Source: Rhizobium sp. J15
GTDB taxonomy: Bacteria > Pseudomonadota > Alphaproteobacteria > Rhizobiales > Rhizobiaceae
Assembly: GCF_002531825.1 (NCBI RefSeq)
Contig: NZ_NWSX01000001.1
Span: forward strand, 186,001-250,000
Direction: 5' to 3'
DNA length: 64,000 bases
Below, one piece after another: positions 24,728 to 32,504 of this stretch. The notes beneath the pieces were generated by a model. The model was not told where the DNA came from, searched no databases, and saw only the letters and a list, made by a program, of their open reading frames with translations. The number at the start of each line of letters is the position of its first letter. Position 1 is the first letter of the stretch. The translations under genes were made by a program, and so were the position numbers.

Positions 24728-27133
24728 TCACCGCAGCTCAGCCGTCACCCGGAAAATCCCGCCCGCGGACGCGTCCGAGCAGACGACGAAGGTCGAGCCT
24801 TCCTGTGCCATGAAGGCGACGTTGCCGCCGGCTTCGCAGGGGGTGGCGCTCCATTGCAGGATGATATCGCCGTTGTCGGGCAGCTTTTCCGTCGGGATAT
24901 TGACGGCACTCGCCATCCATTCCGTCGCCGACGGCAGGTGGACGGGGGCGTTCAACTGCTTCGACAGCCAGGCGGTATAGTTCTGCGCCACGGCAAGCGG
25001 CACGTCGTCGGCCGGCTGCTGCGGATTGTCGGCATAGGCCTGGGCGGCGGCGGGATCGGAGTTGGCGGTGTAATACTCGGCCATTTCCGCGCGGGTGACG
25101 GCCCGCGTCTGCATGCAGAAGGATTTTTCGACCTTCACGGCGCCATCGGCGACGCCGAGCATGCCGCCAAGCTCCTTCAGCGAGGAGGTCATCAGCCGGA
25201 CATTCTCCAGCGAATAACTACCGGCCGGAACGGTTTCGAAGGCAAGTTTCGGCGAAACCGGGCAGAAGCCCTTCGCCGACAGCGCTTCGAGATCGGCAAG
25301 GATCGGCTGATAGGCTGCGATCGCCAGCTTGTAGGCCTCTGCGGTATAGCGGCCGTCGGCCTCGCCGAGTTTCGGTTGGAGTGCGGCAAGCGTCGGATCG
25401 GCGGCGCCGGCGCGGGTTGAAATCGAGGTATAGAGATCGTCGACCTTCTGCTTCAGCGCCGTCGCCTCGTCCTTCGCCGCCATGACATCGGCAATCAGGG
25501 CGTCGAACAGCTTGCCGGCGTCGCCATAGCCTGCGGTGGCCGCCGGCATCTGCCATTGCTCGGCCTTCGCCTTGGCGTCGGTCATCAGCGCGCTGGCCTT
25601 GGTGAAATCCGGGCCTTCGCCGGCGCCGATGCGAGTGGCCGTTTCGCGCTTCGCCGCAGCGTCTTTTTCCGCCGAGGCCAGGGCTGTCAGCGCCTTGGCG
25701 AGATCGTCGAAGGATGTCTTTGCCGTGTCGTAGCCGCCGACCGCCCCGTGCATCTGCTGGGCGCTGGCGCTCTCGGCGGCAGCCTGCATCTTCTTGTCGG
25801 CCTCGGCAAAAGCGGGGGCCTTTTCGCCGCCTGCGGCGGAGGCTGCGGCTTTCGATTTCTCGGCATTTTCCTTCGAAATGGCGATCAGCGCCTTGCCGAG
25901 GCTGATGGCGGCCTTCTGGTAGCCCGGCAGCGCCTGTTCATAGTCTTCGTCCTTCAGCAGGGCATCGGCCGAGGTCAGCGCCGAGGCGCCGGCGTCATAG
26001 GAAAGCTTGGCCTCGTCCCCGGAGGGACGCTCCGGGGCCTTGGCGGCGATCGCCTTTTCCCGGCGGCTCTCGGCCTCCTTTTTCCAGACGCCGACATCGG
26101 CGACAAGCTTCGGGTCCGGCGCCAGCAGCTTCGGAACGGTGACGATGCCCACGCCGATGCAGATCAGAAGCAGCGCGGCGATCATGGAAATCTTGGCAGG
26201 CGTCCACTTCTTCGGCTTCGGCGTCTCCGGCTGTTGGGTCATGCCGCCGCGCGGGTCCCAGTTCATCGGCTGGATGCCCGTCGTCACGCGGGTATATTCG
26301 CCGAGCGCATCGGCGCCCATGCGCGGCCGCTGCGCCGGATCGCGGCTCAGCATCCTTTCGACCAGGCTGGCAAGCCCTTCGGGAAAGCCGGGGATCAGCA
26401 CGTCGAGGCGCGGGAAGACATTGGAAGGATCGAGATGGATGTTCTTCCAGCTCTGCTCGCGCTGATGTTCGTCCTCCCAGACCATGACGCTGTCGAAGAC
26501 GCTGGCATAGGTCTGCCGCGGCAGGAAGAGCTTGTAGGCGATCATGCCCATCGCATAGATGTCGAGCGCGGCGGAGGCGGAGAAGGTGCCGCTCGCATAA
26601 ATCTCCGGCGCACCGAATTCCGGCACGTAAGGCGGGATGATGTGCTCGCCGATCTTCGAGATCAGGTGCAGATTGCCGATCCGGACCGAGAGGCCGGAAT
26701 AATCCTCCGACACGTAGATGCACTGGTCGGTCAGCGCATTATGGGCGTAACCGGCGCCATGCAGCGTCGCCAGCCCTTCCAGGATATGGCGGCCAATTTC
26801 GACCGCGCGATCGTGAGCCACCATCTCCACTTCGTCGAGATACTGGTGCAGCGTCTTCGACGGCCGCTTTTCGACGATGTAGAAATTATCGTCTTCCGGG
26901 GATGGGGGGATGAGGTCCTCGATTTCGACGAAACGCCGGGCGGTGAGCGATTTCGCCTCGTTGACCGAGGTCCACACCCGCTCGAAACGGGCTTTGTCGA
27001 GTTTCAGCGCCACATCGGGCGCGACGATGTAGACCGAACGGTCCATCCGCTTGTCCTCGGCGGGATAGACGATGAACTCGTTCTCATAGACCGGCTCGCC
27101 GATCGTGTAGCGGGCGATCAGATCACTTCTCAT
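24728..27133 (-). CDS. Membrane pseudokinase with C-terminal FGE-like domain
   Basis: An 801-residue protein. Residues 1-290 form a serine/threonine kinase fold: APE (175-177), D191 in LDIYAMG and the late RP segment are kept, but HRD is replaced by HNALTD (131-136) and DFG by GNL (153-155), so catalysis is doubtful. A transmembrane helix lies at about 312-334, then long alanine-rich coiled-coil segments. The last 150 residues resemble the formylglycine-generating/SUMF1 fold (FCMQTRAVTRAEMAEYY, VHLPSATEWMAS, GGIFRVTAEL). The start at 27133 has a strong AGGGGGA site. It lies downstream of the serpin on the same strand. Confidence 0.8.
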   Translation of the reverse strand: MRSDLIARYTIGEPVYENEFIVYPAEDKRMDRSVYIVAPDVALKLDKARFERVWTSVNEAKSLTARRFVEIEDLIPPSPEDDNFYIVEKRPSKTLHQYLDEVEMVAHDRAVEIGRHILEGLATLHGAGYAHNALTDQCIYVSEDYSGLSVRIGNLHLISKIGEHIIPPYVPEFGAPEIYASGTFSASAALDIYAMGMIAYKLFLPRQTYASVFDSVMVWEDEHQREQSWKNIHLDPSNVFPRLDVLIPGFPEGLASLVERMLSRDPAQRPRMGADALGEYTRVTTGIQPMNWDPRGGMTQQPETPKPKKWTPAKISMIAALLLICIGVGIVTVPKLLAPDPKLVADVGVWKKEAESRREKAIAAKAPERPSGDEAKLSYDAGASALTSADALLKDEDYEQALPGYQKAAISLGKALIAISKENAEKSKAAASAAGGEKAPAFAEADKKMQAAAESASAQQMHGAVGGYDTAKTSFDDLAKALTALASAEKDAAAKRETATRIGAGEGPDFTKASALMTDAKAKAEQWQMPAATAGYGDAGKLFDALIADVMAAKDEATALKQKVDDLYTSISTRAGAADPTLAALQPKLGEADGRYTAEAYKLAIAAYQPILADLEALSAKGFCPVSPKLAFETVPAGSYSLENVRLMTSSLKELGGMLGVADGAVKVEKSFCMQTRAVTRAEMAEYYTANSDPAAAQAYADNPQQPADDVPLAVAQNYTAWLSKQLNAPVHLPSATEWMASAVNIPTEKLPDNGDIILQWSATPCEAGGNVAFMAQEGSTFVVCSDASAGGIFRVTAELR

Positions 27134-27169
27134 GCACGTGTCCCCCTGCAATCATCATGAAACCGAATT

Positions 27170-28351
27170 CTATTCACCTGCCAGTAGCGGATCGCCGATT
27201 AGGCCCGCGGCCAAGAGCAGGCCGCTCCTCGTATCCCGGAGCGCGAAGGCGAAGCGGGCATCGGCCGTTACGCGCACCAGCTTCGGATCTATGCTCCGCT
27301 CGGTGACGACAGCCGTTGCCGCCGCCGCTTCCGTGCCGTTTTCGTCGACCTTGATCATCGTCTTCTGCAGGACGCGCGACAAGCTGATGTTTTCCTTGGT
27401 GAACCCAGGAAAAGCCGCGTCCTTGGCCTTTTCGGGCGCCAGTCCCATCGCATTGAGTATAGGCATCAAATCACGGCCGTCATTCAGCGAAAAGCGGGGG
27501 AGGAAGATTTCGCCCTTGGCGGCCTCGAATTTTTCGCCCTGAAGCCAGGAGGAGAGCGCCTTCAGCTCGGAGGCATCGACGCCCTTGCCGGCGCGCGCTG
27601 AAATGACGACCATGCGGTAGGTTTCGCCCGCATAGGCGAGATCGACGGCGGTGAAATTGTTGTCGACGCGGAATTTCTGTCCGTCGCCGGCAAGATGCAT
27701 CATCGGCACCTGGATCGTCGAACCGTCGGGACGCCGGAAGGGCATCGCCGGGCTTTCCTTTTCGAAGGCGGTTTTCCAGCGCGCCTTGAAGGAGAGAGCG
27801 CCGAGGCTGACGAAGCCGCCGCCGGGCGGCGATTCCAGGATGGCCGGAATGGCGCCGCGCGTCGTCTGGCTGACCCAGGCATTGATATGCTCGACGGATT
27901 TCGGTCCGTCCAGATCCTCGATCGAGGGCTTGATCCGGTGGCCGGCAAGCATGGAAAGGGCATCGGGCACGAGCACCAGCTTGTCGTCGAAGACGATTGC
28001 GGCTCCCGTCGCCAGCGGCGCATCGGCTGCCGGCTTCTCAGGGTTCATCGCGTCGAGCACCTTCTCCGGTCCCCTCACCTCGGCTCCGAAGCCGAGGCTC
28101 TTGGCAATCGCCGCCTTGCCCTCCCCGGAGGCACCGAGAGCCGCTAGGCCAAGGGCGGCGGTCAGGCTTGCCGGCGATACCACGATGTTTGCCGCCCCCT
28201 CTTTCGCCAGCGTGCGGTCGATGAGGTCGACGGCAAGCCCGGCCTGCGCGGCAAGGATCGCCTTGCTGTCGGCGGCCTCGCCTGCATGGGCGGTCGGGGC
28301 AAGCGCCATCAGCGAAGCGGCAAGGCCCGCTAGAAGGATGGATTTCGGCAT
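27170..28351 (-). CDS. Secreted serpin (serine protease inhibitor)
   Basis: A 393-residue protein with a signal peptide (ILLAGLAASLMALAPTAHAGE). Serpin landmarks are NIVVSPASLTAALGLAALGA, the hinge VDENGTEAAAATAVV (335-349) and the C-terminal FAFALRDTRSGLLLAAGLIGDP. Aligning the SIDP after the loop with SIPP of alpha-1-antitrypsin puts the scissile bond at R352-S353, like antithrombin; counting from the hinge shifts it by one. Arg at P1 would target trypsin-like proteases, and the gene upstream encodes one. Serpins are uncommon in alphaproteobacteria. Confidence 0.88.
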   Translation of the reverse strand: MPKSILLAGLAASLMALAPTAHAGEAADSKAILAAQAGLAVDLIDRTLAKEGAANIVVSPASLTAALGLAALGASGEGKAAIAKSLGFGAEVRGPEKVLDAMNPEKPAADAPLATGAAIVFDDKLVLVPDALSMLAGHRIKPSIEDLDGPKSVEHINAWVSQTTRGAIPAILESPPGGGFVSLGALSFKARWKTAFEKESPAMPFRRPDGSTIQVPMMHLAGDGQKFRVDNNFTAVDLAYAGETYRMVVISARAGKGVDASELKALSSWLQGEKFEAAKGEIFLPRFSLNDGRDLMPILNAMGLAPEKAKDAAFPGFTKENISLSRVLQKTMIKVDENGTEAAAATAVVTERSIDPKLVRVTADARFAFALRDTRSGLLLAAGLIGDPLLAGE

Positions 28352-28364
28352 GGCTCCCTCCTCT

Positions 28365-30869
28365 TCAGCGGATGCGATAGAATTTGGAATCGAACGACCA
28401 TTTGCCCTGGGCGCCGGTCTCGTCGTCGCCGACGATCCTGAGGCTCCGGGCAAGGTCGTAAACATAGTTGAAGGCAGCGCGCTGGCCGACGAGCGGTGTC
28501 GGCACATCCGGCAGGTCGAGCACTTCGATCGGCTTGTCGCTGAGAATGGCGACGACCATGCCGACGCCGGCCGGTCCCTCCACCTGATATTCGAAGCCGA
28601 TATAGGGATTGCGCGCATCCGGCACGACGACCGGCCTTGCCGGATCGAGCCGGTTGTCGCCGCCCTTGGCGTTCGGTTTCAGGCCCATGGAGCGCTTGTT
28701 CGGGTAAAGCTGCGTGAGTTTTCCCGCCGCGTCGATATCGACCAGGATGAGATAGCCGGGTTTCTTGGTGGAGACGCGCATCGCCACCTTGTCGCCGATG
28801 CTGACGGAGGTGCCGGGCAGCACGTCGACGGCGACGCCCGCCTCGTTATCGCTCTTCAGCGTATTCTCGACGGCGGCGACCGGCGTCTTCGCCTCCTCGC
28901 CGGTGACGACGTCGCGCCCGAGCGCATCCGGCAGGCCGTAGAATTGCGGCACCGGCGTGAAGCGGCAGTCCTCCGCATGCGCCCGGCAATATTCGTCCGA
29001 TTTGCGCCGGACGTAATCGAGAAGGGCCGCATTGCTGACATTCGGCTTGTCGGCCGCACGCGCCACACCTTCCTGCACGCCTTCGATGAAGCGGCGGGTG
29101 AAGACGCCGAGCGGCGGCTTGGCTTCCTGATCGACGAGCGCCCACTGGCCTGAATTGACGGCCGACCAGACCATCGCGGTTTCGCCGCCGAAGGAGAATT
29201 TCGCTTCCTTGCCTGATTTGTTCGGCGGTTCGAGCCCGGCCAGCGCCGGGCCAAGGCACCGCACGGTGCCGTTGCTCGGCGCGGCCACCGCACTGCGGCT
29301 GCCGGGCCCGACATGGCAGGCGTCGATCAGCAGCGTGACGCGGCGGTCCTTGAGGCTGTTCAGCCGCGCGGCGATTTCCGTTTCCCGGATCTGGTTGGTT
29401 ACGGTCACCTTGCCGCCCTCGCGCACCAGCTTGGCATCGGCCGCGACGAGCGTCGGGCTCGTCGTTGCTTCCGCGCCCATTTCCTCCGAGCCCTGGCCGC
29501 TGAAATAGAGAAAGACGCGGCTGCCGGATTGCGATTGGCGCACCAGCCAGTCGTCGATTTCGGCAAGGATCGCCTCGCGGGTCGCCTTGCGGTTGGTCAG
29601 GACGTGGACCTGTTCCGGACGGTAACCGAGCGTCTTGACGAGAAAGAGCTGCATCGCCTTCACGTCGCTGGCGGAGCCCGTCAGCTTCGCCTCACGCATC
29701 TCGTAATCGTCGATGCCGATCAGCAGGGCGCGGTCGCCGGGCGAGCTTTGGATCCCAGACGTCTCGACGGCAGGAGGCTGGACGGCTGGTTCACTGGTCG
29801 CAGGCTCATCGGCGGCGGGCGTTTCCGTCGTTCCGGCAGGCGCCTTATCGCCGGCGGGCGGAGCGGTGATGGCAAGGTTGGCCAGTTTGTCTCCGGACTG
29901 CTTTTTATTGGTTGCCGCACTGCCGGTGGTCGATGCGACCTGCTCGTCGGCAACTGGTCCTTCGACATCAGGCACGTCGCCATCGGTCTTCGCGGCGATC
30001 CAGCCGCGGAAGGCGGCGACGCGGGTATAGACGCCGTAATGTTCGGCCTCGGCGCAGCCCGCACCCCAACTGACGACGCCGAGCTGGATCCATTTCTTGT
30101 CGGGGCGCTGGGCGACTAGCGGACCGCCGCTATCGCCCTGGCAGGCATCCTTGCCGCCTTCGGCGTAACCGGCGCAGACATTGCGCTCGTCGATCGGGTT
30201 CATGCGCATCGAGCTCTCGCGATAGGCGGCGCGGCAGTCCTCGCGCGAGACGATCGGCAACTCGACTTCCTGCAGCTCGGTCGGCAGGTATTTGTCGTCC
30301 CAGCCGTGATCGGCCTTGGTGTAACCCCAGCCGGTGACGACGGCCGTGTGGCCGGCGGTTTCCACGGCCTCGTCCGAGGCGGAGGCGAGGAGCGCAGGCT
30401 TCGAAACGGCGGGCTGGGCAAGCTTGATGAGGGCGATGTCGTTGGCGAAGACCTTGCGGTCGAAATCCTCGTGGATGATGACGTTTTCCACGGCAAGGCC
30501 CGGCTTGTCGGGCCCGTCGACTGATATCACCTTGTCGATCTTCGACTTGCCCTCGACGATCAGCAGATCGCGGGCGAAGAGATCCTGCTTGCCGGAACGG
30601 CCGCTGGTGACGCAATGGGCAGCCGTCAATATCCAGCGCGGCGCGATCAGCGAGCCGCCGCAATGGCCGCCGAAGCGACCGCGCTGTTCGGGATCGGGGG
30701 CCAGGATCTTCACCTGCCAGGGCCATTCGCCCTTCTTTGCCGCCTGGCCGCCGATGACGCGCCCGCCATCCTCGCCGGCGAAATCCGTATCCTGCTGCGC
30801 AAGGACAGGAGAGGCCAGAAGCAGAAGTGCGGCCGCAACGTTGAGGATGCTGCTGATCGACGTGCTCAT
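28365..30869 (-). CDS. Secreted trypsin-caspase fusion protease with DUF4384-like tail
   Basis: An 834-residue protein with a signal peptide. Residues 38-290 are a complete S1 trypsin domain: activation site R37-VIGG, H85 (TAAHC), D144 (NDIAL), S247 (GDSGGP) and D241 at the base of the specificity pocket, which predicts cleavage after Arg or Lys. A Thr/Ala/Pro linker follows. Residues 378-620 are a caspase-like (C14) domain with the cysteine kept (LLIDAC, C518) but the catalytic histidine replaced by glutamine (YFSGQG, Q459). The C-terminus is DUF4384-like (KKPGYLILVDIDAAGKLTQLYPN). Its start overlaps the end of the next gene upstream by four bases. Confidence 0.9.
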   Translation of the reverse strand: MSTSISSILNVAAALLLLASPVLAQQDTDFAGEDGGRVIGGQAAKKGEWPWQVKILAPDPEQRGRFGGHCGGSLIAPRWILTAAHCVTSGRSGKQDLFARDLLIVEGKSKIDKVISVDGPDKPGLAVENVIIHEDFDRKVFANDIALIKLAQPAVSKPALLASASDEAVETAGHTAVVTGWGYTKADHGWDDKYLPTELQEVELPIVSREDCRAAYRESSMRMNPIDERNVCAGYAEGGKDACQGDSGGPLVAQRPDKKWIQLGVVSWGAGCAEAEHYGVYTRVAAFRGWIAAKTDGDVPDVEGPVADEQVASTTGSAATNKKQSGDKLANLAITAPPAGDKAPAGTTETPAADEPATSEPAVQPPAVETSGIQSSPGDRALLIGIDDYEMREAKLTGSASDVKAMQLFLVKTLGYRPEQVHVLTNRKATREAILAEIDDWLVRQSQSGSRVFLYFSGQGSEEMGAEATTSPTLVAADAKLVREGGKVTVTNQIRETEIAARLNSLKDRRVTLLIDACHVGPGSRSAVAAPSNGTVRCLGPALAGLEPPNKSGKEAKFSFGGETAMVWSAVNSGQWALVDQEAKPPLGVFTRRFIEGVQEGVARAADKPNVSNAALLDYVRRKSDEYCRAHAEDCRFTPVPQFYGLPDALGRDVVTGEEAKTPVAAVENTLKSDNEAGVAVDVLPGTSVSIGDKVAMRVSTKKPGYLILVDIDAAGKLTQLYPNKRSMGLKPNAKGGDNRLDPARPVVVPDARNPYIGFEYQVEGPAGVGMVVAILSDKPIEVLDLPDVPTPLVGQRAAFNYVYDLARSLRIVGDDETGAQGKWSFDSKFYRIR

Positions 30870-32482
30870 AGCTTGGCTCCGGCGGAGGTATAGAGGACGG
30901 TAAATCCGACGCGTGCGCCCTCGGGCAGCAACTCGCCGAGGCGTTTGGCGATATTGCCGGCGGTACGGCGCCTGTCGTTCTGCTTCAGGAATTCCACGAG
31001 TTCGGGCATCGGCGTTTCAGCGGTGACGGCGACAAGCAGGTCCGTGCCGAAGGGAGCGACGACGGAAAGATCGAGATCGAAGGTCGCAGACATCTCGGCA
31101 TCGGTGTCCCTTTCGCCGGGATAGAGGAATTGCACCGTTCCATCGCCGGTAATATCGAACAGCACGAGCTTGCGGCCTGTCAGTTCAGAAACCGTGACGC
31201 CGACGCGCTCGCCTTCGCGGTGAACCGTGTCGGAGGGCATCACGCGCACGGTCTGCGGATTTGTCTCGGACAGCCGCTTCAGCGTGTCGAGCGCGGCCAT
31301 CCGGTCGACGATGAAAGGCATGTCGCCGGCGCCGACGCCGGAGGCGACGACATCGCCGCCGGCGATCGCCTCGCGCTTTTGCGGATCGAAGACGAGTTCC
31401 GCTTCCGCGCCATCCGCCAGCTTGAACGGCGTGATGGCAGGCTCGATCCCCTGGAGCACCGGCTCGGCGCCGAGGACGGCGAGGCTGATCGGTGCGGGCA
31501 CGGCCGGCGGCGGAACGCTTGATTTTTCCGCCGCCGCCTGCGCCCCCGCCCCTTCGTAGCTATAGACGACGGCGCGGTCGAGATCGCTTCCCGGCGGGCT
31601 TTCGGTAAAGACGTTCTGCCGCTGGTCGGTGAACTGATAGACCGACTGGCGGACATATTCGAAGAGTTCGCGGCGGCTGACGGCGGCGTCGCCGTTCCGG
31701 TCGGCGGCGCCTTCGAAGGCGCGGGCGGTCGCATAGCTCAGCGCGCCGCGTTTGACCGGAATGCCGGGAATGGTGATCTCCGGCGATTTGGTGTTGTCGT
31801 CGACGGCACCGAGAAAAGTCAGCCGCTGGTAGTCGAAGCCGGTGGAAAGCGCGTCCGCCGTCGTCGAAATCGGCGCAAGATCGTCTTCCTCGATCGTGTA
31901 GGACGGCGCCTGCCGCCAGGTGATCTCGGCGCCGCGCGGATCGACGTCGCGGGTCATGCCACCGGCATGGCAGGTATCGGCGATGAAGAGGACATCGGCG
32001 CCCTTGGCTTCCAGCTTGTGGATCAGCACCTTGAATTCGTCGCCGAAGATGCGTTCGCGCGATCCCGGCAGGCGTGTGTCGAAACCGGCGAGCACATAGA
32101 CCTCGTCGCGGCCGCTCGGCTTCGAGCCCTTGACCCTCTCCGGTTCGCTCGAGCCGTGGCCGGCAATGCCAAGCACGACGAGATCGCCCTCCCTGGCTCT
32201 TTCGGTGACGGATGCGATCGCCTGGAAAATGCCCTCGCGATCGGCCGCGCCATTCTTCAGGACCGTCATGTCCTCGACGCCGACCGAGCGCAGCGACAGC
32301 GACAGATCCTCGGCATCGGCCACCGCGCCATGCAGCGGCGGGACATTGCGGTAGAGGTCGATGCCGATCAGCACAGCCCTGACGGCGCCGCGTGAAGGAG
32401 CTTCGATCGTCCTCGCCAGGCTCCCGGTCGCCGTCATGGCAAGGAGGGCAAGTGCTGCGGCCATGGAACGGGATGCGGACAT
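30866..32482 (-). CDS. Secreted caspase-family protease with EF-hand loop and DUF4384-like tail
   Basis: About 538 residues with a signal peptide. The caspase-like domain has both catalytic residues, H109 (GIAGHGS) and C171 (IADTCHAGG). A canonical 12-residue EF-hand loop, DRNGDAAVSRRE (about 261-272), follows, hinting at calcium dependence as in some metacaspases. The C-terminal region resembles DUF4384 (LVLFDITGDGTVQFLYPGE). The ATG at 32482 has GGGGAGG in front; a TTG six bases earlier is also in frame. It sits between the OmpA-like and trypsin-caspase genes in one operon. Confidence 0.88.
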   Translation of the reverse strand: MSASRSMAAALALLAMTATGSLARTIEAPSRGAVRAVLIGIDLYRNVPPLHGAVADAEDLSLSLRSVGVEDMTVLKNGAADREGIFQAIASVTERAREGDLVVLGIAGHGSSEPERVKGSKPSGRDEVYVLAGFDTRLPGSRERIFGDEFKVLIHKLEAKGADVLFIADTCHAGGMTRDVDPRGAEITWRQAPSYTIEEDDLAPISTTADALSTGFDYQRLTFLGAVDDNTKSPEITIPGIPVKRGALSYATARAFEGAADRNGDAAVSRRELFEYVRQSVYQFTDQRQNVFTESPPGSDLDRAVVYSYEGAGAQAAAEKSSVPPPAVPAPISLAVLGAEPVLQGIEPAITPFKLADGAEAELVFDPQKREAIAGGDVVASGVGAGDMPFIVDRMAALDTLKRLSETNPQTVRVMPSDTVHREGERVGVTVSELTGRKLVLFDITGDGTVQFLYPGERDTDAEMSATFDLDLSVVAPFGTDLLVAVTAETPMPELVEFLKQNDRRRTAGNIAKRLGELLPEGARVGFTVLYTSAGAKL

Positions 32483-32504
32483 GGCCAAACCTCCCCTCGC
32501 CCGG

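Noticed and set aside
24728-27133. Active serine/threonine kinase controlling the FHA proteins
   Set aside because: The catalytic HRD and DFG aspartates are not found at the expected places, so I describe it as a pseudokinase.
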